Shown in pieces: positions 16,708 to 25,815 of a stretch of 59,410 bases of DNA. The DNA is taken from contig ONDP01000010.1 of assembly GCA_900316645.1 (NCBI GenBank), positions 1 through 59,410 on the forward strand. Reading direction: 5' to 3'. A program made the translations under genes and the position numbers. The stretch's first letter is position 1, and each line of letters begins with the position of its first letter. This stretch comes from an uncultured Prevotellaceae bacterium (GTDB taxonomy: Bacteria > Bacteroidota > Bacteroidia > Bacteroidales > Bacteroidaceae). Below the pieces are notes generated by a model. It ran no database searches. It saw only the letters and a list, made by a program, of their open reading frames with translations, and was not told where the DNA came from.

Positions 16708-19010
16708 GATTTAATAATCGTATATTTGGCGAATTTCAATAGCAACTGTTTAGTTCCTGCATTCTTGAACTCTACAGTTGCTTTTGTATTCTCACCTGTT
16801 CCCTCCACCCGTATCACGGTTCCTACACCAAAGCGCTGATGCTCAATGACATTACCTGCCTGTAAACCGATATTGCCAATGGCAGACTGGGGCCTTGGTG
16901 CTTCATGGCGCACAGGCACAAGGCGTGGCTTGGGGTCAGCAACAAACTGTGTAGCTACAGGGCGAGGATTCTGAGATGTCTGACGCTGGACATTGAACGA
17001 TGTTGGACGTGGCGAGGACTTGGCTGCTATGCCGGGAGCCGATCCTTCCACCTGCAGCAGACTAGGTTCGATGTCCCGAATGAAACGCGAAGGGGTGTCA
17101 TACTCCATACGTCCATAGCGCCAACGGTTCTGTGCACAGGTAAGAATACAGTGTTTCTCAGCTCGCGTAATAGCCACATAGAGTAAACGCCGTTCTTCTT
17201 CCAATTCACGCATAGAATTGATACACATTGGTGACGGGAAGATATTCTCCTCAAGACCAACCACAAAAACTGTCGGGAACTCAAGACCTTTCGCTGCATG
17301 GATCGTCATCAGCGACACTTTATCATCAGCATCACCGCTGTCACTATCGAGGTCTGTCAGCAACGCTACCTCCTGCAAAAAGTCTGGCAGATAGACATGA
17401 TCTGCCTGGTCTTCCTCCTGTCGACTGGCCACGAAATCCTGCATACCACCCAGAAACTCTTCCAAGTTTTCCTGACGCGAGAGATCATCAGGATTATTCG
17501 AGCTGTATATTTCCTTACTGATACCACTCTCCATAATGATAGAATGGCCCAGTTCATAGGCATCTTCTGTTGTCAGGCGGTCTGCCCAGCCTGCTATCAG
17601 CATCTGGAAAGCAGAGAGTTTCGACATAGTAGCCTTTGAAACAGAGAGACCGAAAACGATGGGTTGCGAGATAACGGTCCACAGACTGACACCATGCAGA
17701 TTGGCAACTTCCACAATCTTCGCCACTGTGGTATCACCAATGCCACGTGTGGGATAATTGATGATACGACGCAACGCCTCTTCGTCATTGGGGTTCGACA
17801 CCAGACGGAAATAGGCTATCACATCTTTTATCTCCTTGCGCTGATAGAAACTCAAACCTCCATAGATGCGATATGGAATGCCGTCTTTTCGCATCTGTTC
17901 CTCGAACGAGCGACTCTGCGAATTGGTACGATAAAGAATAGCAAAGTCACTGTAACGGCACTGATCCTGACGACGTATCCGACGGATATCGTTACATACG
18001 ATAATAGCTTCCTCCTTATCACTATAGGCAGGTTTCAGCATCAGTTTCTCACCATGTTCATTCTCGCTGAACACGTCTTTCGGAATCTGTCGCTCATTAT
18101 GTCGTATCAGACTGTTAGCTGCCTGAACAATCAACTGGGTAGAACGATAGTTCTGCTCTAGTTTCGAGAGTTTGGCACCCCCATATTCCTTCTGGAAATC
18201 GAGAATATTATCAATATTGGCACCACGGAAGCTATAGATGCTCTGTGCATCGTCACCCACTACACAGACACGTCCATGCCCTTTCGTCAACAGGACGACG
18301 ATGGACTGCTGCGCATAGTTCGTGTCCTGATACTCATCCACCAGCACATACTGGAAACGCTCAATATATTTCTGACGGATGTCTTCATGATTCTGAAGCA
18401 GCACATAGGTATAAACCAACAAATCGTCGAAGTCCATCGCATTGGCTTGGCGGCAACGCTCATGATACCTTATATATATATCCTTCACCAGCGGGCGCTT
18501 GCCACGGGCATCATCTGTGGCCCATGCACTCTGGGCATAAGCCTGCGGAAGCAACAGATGGTTCTTCGCCATCGATATCCTGTCAGCCACCGAAGCAGGT
18601 TTATACGTCTTGTCGTCCAACTGCATCTCCTTGATGATGCTCTTGACCAGCGAACGGGAATCTGCCTGATCATAGATAGTGAAGTTCGACTGAAAACCGA
18701 GTGTCTCAGCTTCAGCGCGAAGGATGCGTGAAAACACAGAATGAAACGTACCCATTTGCAGATAGCGAGCACGCTCCTCACCCACCAGTCTGCCTATACG
18801 TTCCTTCATCTCGCGAGCAGCCTTGTTCGTAAAGGTCAGCGCCAGAATATTCCAAGGGTTCATACCCTGTTGCAAAAGATAGGCTATCTTATAGGTTAGC
18901 ACACGCGTCTTACCCGACCCAGCCCCTGCAATAACCAGTTGTGGACCTTCACAATATACAACTGCTTCACGTTGTCCTTCATTCAGTTGTTCTAACAGAT
19001 TCTCATTCAT
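16704..19010 (-). CDS. pcrA: UvrD/PcrA-type ATP-dependent DNA helicase
   Basis: 768 aa from MNENLLEQLNEGQ (ATG 19010; a GTG two codons earlier is possible). Superfamily 1A motifs in order: Q motif LNEGQREAV, Walker A AGAGSGKT, VDEYQDTN (motif II), GDDAQSIYSFRGA (III), EQNYRSTQ (IV), TIHAAKGLEFPTVFVVGLEE (V) and YVAITRAE (VI). The C-terminal tail ends in a Tudor-like segment (HQRFGVGTVIRVEGTGENTKA) that binds RNA polymerase in PcrA. Roles: nucleotide excision repair, removal of stalled polymerase. Separated from galE by a hairpin. Confidence 0.93.
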   Translation of the reverse strand: MNENLLEQLNEGQREAVVYCEGPQLVIAGAGSGKTRVLTYKIAYLLQQGMNPWNILALTFTNKAAREMKERIGRLVGEERARYLQMGTFHSVFSRILRAEAETLGFQSNFTIYDQADSRSLVKSIIKEMQLDDKTYKPASVADRISMAKNHLLLPQAYAQSAWATDDARGKRPLVKDIYIRYHERCRQANAMDFDDLLVYTYVLLQNHEDIRQKYIERFQYVLVDEYQDTNYAQQSIVVLLTKGHGRVCVVGDDAQSIYSFRGANIDNILDFQKEYGGAKLSKLEQNYRSTQLIVQAANSLIRHNERQIPKDVFSENEHGEKLMLKPAYSDKEEAIIVCNDIRRIRRQDQCRYSDFAILYRTNSQSRSFEEQMRKDGIPYRIYGGLSFYQRKEIKDVIAYFRLVSNPNDEEALRRIINYPTRGIGDTTVAKIVEVANLHGVSLWTVISQPIVFGLSVSKATMSKLSAFQMLIAGWADRLTTEDAYELGHSIIMESGISKEIYSSNNPDDLSRQENLEEFLGGMQDFVASRQEEDQADHVYLPDFLQEVALLTDLDSDSGDADDKVSLMTIHAAKGLEFPTVFVVGLEENIFPSPMCINSMRELEEERRLLYVAITRAEKHCILTCAQNRWRYGRMEYDTPSRFIRDIEPSLLQVEGSAPGIAAKSSPRPTSFNVQRQTSQNPRPVATQFVADPKPRLVPVRHEAPRPQSAIGNIGLQAGNVIEHQRFGVGTVIRVEGTGENTKATVEFKNAGTKQLLLKFAKYTIIKS

Positions 19011-19037
19011 TACCAATCAACTTCTTTTTCTGATAAA

Positions 19038-19065
19038 TGAGCCCTCGATTCACATCGGGGGCTCA
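19038..19065. terminator. Hairpin between galE and uvrD/pcrA
   Basis: Inverted repeat TGAGCCCTCGAT / ATCGGGGGCTCA with a short loop; it is followed on the minus strand only by a weak T-rich tract, so termination is likely but inefficient. Confidence 0.5.
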
Positions 19066-19121
19066 TAACAACACAAACACAAAATTAACTCAGTCTATTG
19101 AGACTGGTTATATCTCAACAT

Positions 19122-20159
19122 TTATTGAATGCCTTCTTCGCGCAATTTCTTCTGCCAGTTCCAGGCACTCTTCAATGTATCCTCAAGTGAAGTCTCGGCC
19201 TTCCATCCCAACACCTTATTGGCTTTCTCTGGATTGGCCCACACTTTCTCAATATCACCTGCGCGACGTGGAGCGTAGGTCCAATTCAACTTGACACCCG
19301 TCGCTTTCTCGAAAGCATCAACGATTTCCTTCGTCGTACAGCCGTGACCTGTTCCGATATTGAAAACCTCCAGCTTGTCACTGTCAGTATCCAGCACACG
19401 AGCCATAGCCTTGACATGGGCTTTTGCCAAATCAACGACATAGATATAGTCACGGATACAAGTACCGTCGGGCGTATTGTAATCATTACCGAACACCTTC
19501 AGCTGCTCACGGATACCAATTGCAGTCTGAGTGACATAAGGAATCAGATTCATGGGCACACCGTTAGGCAACTCACCAATGATAGCTGACGGATGCGAAC
19601 CTATCGGGTTGAAATAGCGCAACAGGATGGCCTTAATCGGAGCACCACTGTTAATATCGTCGCGAATAATCTCTTCGTTAATCTGTTTGGTATTGCCATA
19701 GGGACTTTCTGCCGGCTTGATGGGAGCATCCTCTGTAACAGGGAGATTCTCTGGGTCGGGCTGTCCGTACACCGTGCAACTCGACGAGAAGATGATACCC
19801 TTTACATCATATTTAGGCATCAGTTCCAACAAGTTGACCAGGCTCACAATATTGTTACGATAATACTTCAAAGGTAGCTCCACACTCTCGCCTACAGCCT
19901 TTGAGGCAGCAAAGTGGATGATACCCTGAATATCGGGATATTTCTTGAAAACACGCTCTAAGCCTTCCATGTCACAGCAGTCCACTACCTCAAGAGGTGG
20001 GCGTTTACCTGTAATTTTCTCTATACCGTCAACAACAGAAGCTTTCGAGTTTGAGAGGTTATCAACAATCACCACCTGATAACCTGCTTCCAGTAATTCA
20101 ACAGTGGTATGGCTTCCAATAAAACCAGTTCCTCCTGTTACAAGAATTGTTTGTTTCAT
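19122..20159 (-). CDS. galE: UDP-glucose 4-epimerase
   Basis: 345 aa. Short-chain dehydrogenase fold: NAD-binding GGTGFIGS (9-16), SSSCTVYG, and the catalytic YGNTK (YxxxK). Interconverts UDP-glucose and UDP-galactose for polysaccharide synthesis and galactose use. Starts 21 nt after the stop of the sensor kinase gene and is probably co-transcribed with it. Confidence 0.95.
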   Translation of the reverse strand: MKQTILVTGGTGFIGSHTTVELLEAGYQVVIVDNLSNSKASVVDGIEKITGKRPPLEVVDCCDMEGLERVFKKYPDIQGIIHFAASKAVGESVELPLKYYRNNIVSLVNLLELMPKYDVKGIIFSSSCTVYGQPDPENLPVTEDAPIKPAESPYGNTKQINEEIIRDDINSGAPIKAILLRYFNPIGSHPSAIIGELPNGVPMNLIPYVTQTAIGIREQLKVFGNDYNTPDGTCIRDYIYVVDLAKAHVKAMARVLDTDSDKLEVFNIGTGHGCTTKEIVDAFEKATGVKLNWTYAPRRAGDIEKVWANPEKANKVLGWKAETSLEDTLKSAWNWQKKLREEGIQ

Positions 20160-20180
20160 GCTAAATTATAAATCTTTTAT

Positions 20181-21329
20181 TTATTCGTCTTTCTTTAAAG
20201 GAATCAGAACACTGAAGGTGGAGCCTTCACCCAGCGTCGATTCCACCATAGCGTCGCCACCATTCTTGCGGGCAAAGTCCTGACAGAGCTGCAAACCGAG
20301 TCCCGAACCTTCCTCACCACCTGTTCCATAGGTTGTCTCACCCTTATGGAAGATAGAGTCCAAACGCTCCGGAGCAATACCTACACCATGGTCGCGGACA
20401 CAGATTTTGGCGAAATCACCCTCACGCTTGAAGAACACTTCGATTCCCTTGTTTTCCGGTGTGAATTTAATGGCATTCGATATAAAGTTGCGGATAATGG
20501 TCTTGATCATATCATTATCGGCACGAACGGTCAGTTTCTCTTCGCATGGGATATATTGCAAGTCGATTTTCTTCATCTCAGCAATCATCTTGAAGATATC
20601 AACCACACCCGGAACAATGTCGTCCAAGTCAATATCCTGATAAACCACATTCAGACGACCTGTCTGACTCTTGGTCCATTTCAGCAAGTTGTCCAACAAG
20701 TCGTGCGTCTCCTCCGACTCTCGGTTAGCCTTATCCAGCAGTCCGAAGATTTCTTCACCCACCGTTTCCGGCGAAACGACATTCACTGCCAGATTGAGCA
20801 CCATACGGATGGAAGCCATTGGCGAGCGGAGGTCATGGGCAATAACGGAGTACATCTTATCACGGTTGGAGATGGTACGCTTCAATTCCTCATTCTGCTG
20901 CACGATGATGCGCTTAGCGGCAACCAGACTAATCTGGTGCATCACACGCATTACCAGTTCTTCCTTGTTAAAGGGCTTAGTCAGGAAATCGTTGGCACCA
21001 ACCTGGAATCCATGCACCAAATCGCTTGGATTATTCAATGCCGTCAGGAAAATGATGGGGATATCCAGTGTCTCAGGGTCTTTTTTCAAAATAACTGCAG
21101 TATCGAAGCCACTGATGTCAGGCATCATCACATCAAGCAATATCAAATCGGGATGCTCTTTCTTAGCCTGCTCAATACACATATTTCCGTTTGATGCCGT
21201 ACATACCTGGAATTTCTCATTCGTCAGCAAAATCTTGAGTAGCAAGACGTTACTAACCACGTCATCAACGATAAGTATCTTGTAGTCGCTTCGATTAATT
21301 TGAGATGAAAAGGTGTCCCCTAGCTCCAT
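20181..21329 (-). CDS. Response regulator receiver-histidine kinase hybrid (cytosolic)
   Basis: 382 aa from MELGDTFSS. The N-terminal receiver domain has the phospho-acceptor in LILLDVMMPDI, with FLTAL and TKPF; it is followed by a coiled-coil linker (LVAAKRIIVQQNEELKRTISNRDKM), HisKA with the phosphorylatable His in SVIAHDLRSPMAS, and HATPase with NFISNAIKFTP, DHGVGIAPE, and GSGLGL. There are no membrane segments, so its signal must come from a phosphodonor kinase or another protein. REC-HK hybrids of this order often work inside phosphorelays. It lies between carB and galE (79 nt and 21 nt gaps). Confidence 0.88.
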   Translation of the reverse strand: MELGDTFSSQINRSDYKILIVDDVVSNVLLLKILLTNEKFQVCTASNGNMCIEQAKKEHPDLILLDVMMPDISGFDTAVILKKDPETLDIPIIFLTALNNPSDLVHGFQVGANDFLTKPFNKEELVMRVMHQISLVAAKRIIVQQNEELKRTISNRDKMYSVIAHDLRSPMASIRMVLNLAVNVVSPETVGEEIFGLLDKANRESEETHDLLDNLLKWTKSQTGRLNVVYQDIDLDDIVPGVVDIFKMIAEMKKIDLQYIPCEEKLTVRADNDMIKTIIRNFISNAIKFTPENKGIEVFFKREGDFAKICVRDHGVGIAPERLDSIFHKGETTYGTGGEEGSGLGLQLCQDFARKNGGDAMVESTLGEGSTFSVLIPLKKDE

Positions 21330-21408
21330 ATTTCTTGCATTTATTTTAGTTATTAGATGCAAAAGTAGCAAATATTCGGCATTTCGCCAAATATTTGCCC
21401 TACTTTTT

Positions 21409-24400
21409 TTATTTATATTCGTTCCACGACTTGATTCCTATGCCCTCAATGCCTACTGTACAGAAAGCATGAATGAAAGCACTTGCCAGTCGGCTGTTGG
21501 TGATAAGGGGAACATTCAGGTCGATAGCGGCACGACGTATCTTATAGCCATTCGTCAATTCATGAGTGGTCAAATCCTTGGGGATATTCACCACCATATC
21601 TATCTTGTGTTCGTGCAGCAAATCGAGTGCCTGTGGCTTACCATTGTCTGACGGCCAGTGAACCAGCGTATTCTGAATTCCGTTGTCTGTCAAGTACTTA
21701 GACGTTCCGCCTGTGGCATACAGTTCATAACCGTGTTCCACCAGCATACGGGCTGCATCCAGCATTTCTGCCTTCTGCTTGGCACCACCCGTCGAGAGCA
21801 GTACGGTCTTCTTCGGAATCCTGTGTCCCACACTGAGCATCGACTTCAGCAGGGCTGTATCCGTATTGTCGCCAATACAACCCACCTCTCCCGTCGAGGC
21901 CATATCGACACCCAGCACGGGGTCGGCTTTCTGCAGACGGTTGAATGAGAACTGCGAAGCCTTGATACCCACATAGTCCAGGTCGAAGAGGTTTTTCGAA
22001 GGACGCTCCACCGGCAATCCCAACATCACCTTCGTTGCCAATTCGATGAGATTCAGTTTCAGCACCTTGCTCACGAAGGGGAACGAACGCGAGGCTCGCA
22101 GGTTGCACTCAATAACAAGGATGTCGTTCTCGCGAGCCATATATTGTATATTAAACGGTCCGTTGATGTGCAGAGCCTTGGCTATCTGTCGCGAGATGCG
22201 CTTGATACGGCGCACCGTCTCCACATACAGTTTCTGTGGTGGGAACTGGATGGTAGCATCACCTGAGTGGACACCGGCAAACTCAATGTGTTCACTGATG
22301 GCATAAGCCAGTATCTCACCGTCCTTGGCTACGGCATCCATTTCTATCTCTTTCGCATGCTCTATGAATTTCGAAACCACAACGGGGTGATCCTCACTGA
22401 CATTTGCTGCCAACTGAAGGAAGCGCTCCAGTTCCTCGCGGTTCGAACAAACGTTCATCGCAGCACCGCTCAGCACATAGCTGGGGCGCACCAGCACAGG
22501 GAACCCTACCCTCTCCACGAAGCGGTCGATATCCGCCATCGACGTCAGGGCACTCCATTCGGGTTGGTTGACACCCAATTCGTTCAGCATCTGCGAGAAC
22601 TTAGCACGGTCCTCAGCCCCGTCAATGTCCTGTGCCGACGTTCCGAGAATAGGCACATGCTGCTCGTCCAGATACATCGCCAGATTGTTAGGAATCTGTC
22701 CACCTGTAGATACGATGACTCCATGAGGCTGTTCCATATCAATGATATCCAATACACGCTCGAAGGTCAGTTCGTCGAAGTAAAGACGGTCACACATGTC
22801 GTAATCCGTCGATACGGTTTCGGGATTATAGTTGATCATCACCGAGCGCCAACCCTCTTTACGGATGGTATTCAGCGCCTGCACGCCACACCAGTCGAAC
22901 TCCACACTCGAACCGATGCGATAGGCACCTGAGCCAAGCACGATGATGCTCTTCTTGTCGTTCTCAAACTGGATATCACTTGCCACACCCGAATAGGTCA
23001 CATAAAGGTAGTTGGTCTGTGCAGGATATTCTGCTGCCAGCGTGTCGATTTGCTTTACAACAGGCAGGATATTCAACTGTTTACGACGGTTGCGCACCAA
23101 CAGCGAAGCTTCATGCATGGTCGGTATCTCACTCTCCAGCCCAACGGCACGCGCTATCTGGAAATCGGTGAATCCATAGACTTTGGCCTCACGCAGCAGG
23201 TCGCTGTCCAGTGTGTTGATATTCTGACGCTTCAACTGTTCGTCTATATCAATAATATGCTTCAGCTTATAGAGGAACCAACGGTCTATCTTTGTCAGGT
23301 CGTGAATCTTGTCGATGGTATATTCAGGCATGTGCATCGCCTTTGAAATCACGAAGATGCGCTTGTCTGTCGGTTCACGCAGGGCAGCATCAATATCTGC
23401 AATGCGCAGTTCCTTGTTCTCCACGAAACCGTGCATCCCCTGCCCTATCATGCGCAATCCCTTCTGGATAGCCTCCTCGAAGTTTCGTCCGATGGCCATC
23501 ACTTCGCCCACCGACTTCATCGACGAACCCAGTTCCTTGTCCACACCGTGGAACTTCGAGAGGTCCCAGCGGGGTATCTTGCAAACCACATAGTCGAGGG
23601 CTGGTTCGAAAAATGCCGAGGTGGTCTTCGTCACCGAATTCTTCAGTTCGAAGAGTCCGTAGCCCATACCCAGTTTGGCAGCTACAAAAGCCAGGGGATA
23701 ACCTGTTGCCTTTGAAGCCAATGCCGACGAACGGCTCAGACGGGCATTCACCTCTATCACGCGATAGTCTTCCGACTCCGGGTCGAAAGCATACTGCACG
23801 TTACACTCGCCCACAATACCGATATGGCGAATGATTTTGATAGCTAATGCGCGCAACTTATGATATTCCGAATTGGTCAGCGTCTGACTCGGAGCAATGA
23901 CAATGCTCTCGCCTGTATGGATGCCCAACGGGTCGAAGTTTTCCATATTGCAGACGGTGATACAGTTGTCGTAACGGTCGCGCACCACCTCGTATTCTAT
24001 CTCTTTCCATCCCTTCAGACTCTTTTCCACCAACACCTGTGGTGAAAACGAGAAAGCCTTCTCTGCCAAGCGGTTCAGCTCCTCCTCGTTATCACAGAAG
24101 CCACTGCCCAGTCCGCCCAGGGCATAGGCTGCACGCAGAATCACCGGATAGCCTAAATCCTTGGCGGCCTGTCGTGCCTGCTCTATCGTTTCGCACGCCT
24201 CACTCTTGATGGTCTTCACGTCGATTTCATTCAGTTTCTCCACAAAGAGTTCACGGTCCTCGGTGTCCATAATGGCTCTGACGGGAGTTCCCAACACCTT
24301 TACCCCGTATTTATCCAGCACACCGCTCTTATAGAGTTCCACACCGCAGTTCAGTGCCGTCTGTCCGCCAAACGAGAGCAGTATGCCGTCAGGGCGTTCC

Positions 24401-24636
24401 TTTTCTATCACCTTTTCTACGAAATAGGGTTGCACTGGCAGGAAATAAATCTCGTCAGCCACACCCTCAGATGTTTGCACGGTAGCAATGTTCGGGTTAA
24501 TGAGCACCGTCTTCACACCCTCCTCGCGCAATGCTTTCAATGCTTGCGAACCAGAGTAGTCAAATTCACCAGCCTCACCTATTTTCAAGGCACCACTGCC
24601 CAACAGCAGGACTTTCTTTATATTGTTATCTTTCAT
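21409..24636 (-). CDS. carB: Carbamoyl-phosphate synthase large subunit
   Basis: 1075 aa from MKDNNIKKVLLLGSGALKIG. Two homologous ATP-grasp halves (LLLGSGALKIGEAGEFDYSG near the start, IVLGSGAYRIGSSVEFDWCG in the middle) and a C-terminal allosteric MGS-like domain (VLLSTGGAKQKAEMLDAARM, then TGGTSKYL). Makes carbamoyl phosphate for pyrimidines and arginine from ammonia delivered by carA. The carA stop and carB start are separated only by a heptad array. Confidence 0.96.
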   Translation of the reverse strand: MKDNNIKKVLLLGSGALKIGEAGEFDYSGSQALKALREEGVKTVLINPNIATVQTSEGVADEIYFLPVQPYFVEKVIEKERPDGILLSFGGQTALNCGVELYKSGVLDKYGVKVLGTPVRAIMDTEDRELFVEKLNEIDVKTIKSEACETIEQARQAAKDLGYPVILRAAYALGGLGSGFCDNEEELNRLAEKAFSFSPQVLVEKSLKGWKEIEYEVVRDRYDNCITVCNMENFDPLGIHTGESIVIAPSQTLTNSEYHKLRALAIKIIRHIGIVGECNVQYAFDPESEDYRVIEVNARLSRSSALASKATGYPLAFVAAKLGMGYGLFELKNSVTKTTSAFFEPALDYVVCKIPRWDLSKFHGVDKELGSSMKSVGEVMAIGRNFEEAIQKGLRMIGQGMHGFVENKELRIADIDAALREPTDKRIFVISKAMHMPEYTIDKIHDLTKIDRWFLYKLKHIIDIDEQLKRQNINTLDSDLLREAKVYGFTDFQIARAVGLESEIPTMHEASLLVRNRRKQLNILPVVKQIDTLAAEYPAQTNYLYVTYSGVASDIQFENDKKSIIVLGSGAYRIGSSVEFDWCGVQALNTIRKEGWRSVMINYNPETVSTDYDMCDRLYFDELTFERVLDIIDMEQPHGVIVSTGGQIPNNLAMYLDEQHVPILGTSAQDIDGAEDRAKFSQMLNELGVNQPEWSALTSMADIDRFVERVGFPVLVRPSYVLSGAAMNVCSNREELERFLQLAANVSEDHPVVVSKFIEHAKEIEMDAVAKDGEILAYAISEHIEFAGVHSGDATIQFPPQKLYVETVRRIKRISRQIAKALHINGPFNIQYMARENDILVIECNLRASRSFPFVSKVLKLNLIELATKVMLGLPVERPSKNLFDLDYVGIKASQFSFNRLQKADPVLGVDMASTGEVGCIGDNTDTALLKSMLSVGHRIPKKTVLLSTGGAKQKAEMLDAARMLVEHGYELYATGGTSKYLTDNGIQNTLVHWPSDNGKPQALDLLHEHKIDMVVNIPKDLTTHELTNGYKIRRAAIDLNVPLITNSRLASAFIHAFCTVGIEGIGIKSWNEYK

Positions 24637-24668
24637 AATTATCAATTCTCAATTATCAATTCTCAATT
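24637..24668 (-). repeat. Heptad array filling the carA-carB junction
   Basis: Minus-strand TTGAGAA, TTGATAA, TTGAGAA, TTGATAA run from the TAA stop of carA to the ATG of carB; the repeat is the entire intercistronic spacer. Confidence 0.85.
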
Positions 24669-25743
24669 AGAAAAGTGATTCAATAAAACGGTCAAACATA
24701 AATTCTGTATCTACAGGACCTGAACAGGCCTCTGGATGGAACTGGCTCGAAAACCAGGGATTGGTCTGGTGACGAATACCCTCGTTCGAACCGTCGTTCA
24801 TGTTCACAAAGAGTTCGCGCCAGTCTCTGTCGAGCGTCGAGGCATCAACGGCATATCCGTGGTTCTGAGAAGTAACATAGCAACGGGTGGTACCCACCTC
24901 GCGAACGGGTTGGTTATGGGAGCGGTGGCCGTATTTCAACTTATAGATGGTGGCACCTGCTGCCTTACCCATCAGTTGGTTACCCATACAGATACCGCAG
25001 ATGGGTTTGCGACTCATCGACATCTGTTTCTTCAGGATATCGACAGCCTCAACACAACGGTCTGGATCGCCAGGACCATTAGCCAGAAACAGTCCGTCGA
25101 ACTGCATATCTGTATAGTCGTAGTTCCAGGGCACACGAATCACCTCCACTCCGCGACGTATCAGACAGCGGATGATGTTCTGCTTCACACCGCAGTCAAC
25201 CAGCACCACGCGTCGGCCTGCTCCTTCGTTATATTTAATAATGTCTTTGCACGAAACCTTCTCCACCCAGTTTACGTCCTCGTATGCTGAGAACGAGTCG
25301 CAGCACACAGAGCCTTCGAACTCCAGGCTGCCCATCATCACGCCGTGCTCACGCAGCACCTTCGTCAACTGGCGGGTATCAATGCCGGTAACTCCTGGCA
25401 CCTTCTCACGCTTCAACCAGTCGCCCAGACTCTCGCAGGCATTCCAGTGGCTATACGCTTCGCTATAGTCGCTGACAATGATTGCCGAGGCATAAATTCT
25501 GTCGCTCTCCATAAACGTGGCCAGTCCGTTGTCCTCCACCGTAAACGGAGGCACTCCGTAGTTTCCCACCAGCGGATAGGTCAGCACCATCAGCTGACCG
25601 GCATAACTCGGGTCGGTCAGGCTTTCCGGATAGCCCATCATGGCGGTGTTGAACACCACCTCACCTCTCACTGGGGCATCATAGCCGAAGCTCTTGCCCT
25701 GGAATTTCGTTCCATCATCTAATACTAATGTTACATCTTTCAT
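24667..25743 (-). CDS. carA: Carbamoyl-phosphate synthase small subunit (glutaminase)
   Basis: 358 aa. The N-terminal carA domain (LVLDDGTKFQGKSFG) and class I glutamine amidotransferase domain with the catalytic Cys in GICMGNQL and the His/Glu of SQFHPEA. Supplies ammonia to CarB. The Cys-Met-Gly-Asn form replaces the commoner CLGHQ, which is normal in Bacteroidetes CarA. A terminator separates it from glmS upstream, so it probably has its own promoter in the 36-nt stretch before 25743, although no clear one is visible. Confidence 0.95.
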   Translation of the reverse strand: MKDVTLVLDDGTKFQGKSFGYDAPVRGEVVFNTAMMGYPESLTDPSYAGQLMVLTYPLVGNYGVPPFTVEDNGLATFMESDRIYASAIIVSDYSEAYSHWNACESLGDWLKREKVPGVTGIDTRQLTKVLREHGVMMGSLEFEGSVCCDSFSAYEDVNWVEKVSCKDIIKYNEGAGRRVVLVDCGVKQNIIRCLIRRGVEVIRVPWNYDYTDMQFDGLFLANGPGDPDRCVEAVDILKKQMSMSRKPICGICMGNQLMGKAAGATIYKLKYGHRSHNQPVREVGTTRCYVTSQNHGYAVDASTLDRDWRELFVNMNDGSNEGIRHQTNPWFSSQFHPEACSGPVDTEFMFDRFIESLF

Positions 25744-25778
25744 GCTGTATCGTATTTATATTTTTTATTTCTCAAAAA

Positions 25779-25812
25779 AGAAGGGCGAAACGTCAATAAC
25801 GAATCGCCCTTT
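25779..25812 (-). terminator. Intrinsic terminator of glmS
   Basis: Minus-strand stem AAGGGCGA / TCGCCCTT with a 15-nt loop followed by CTTTTTTG. It lies 4 nt beyond the glmS stop. Confidence 0.7.
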
Positions 25813-25815
25813 ATC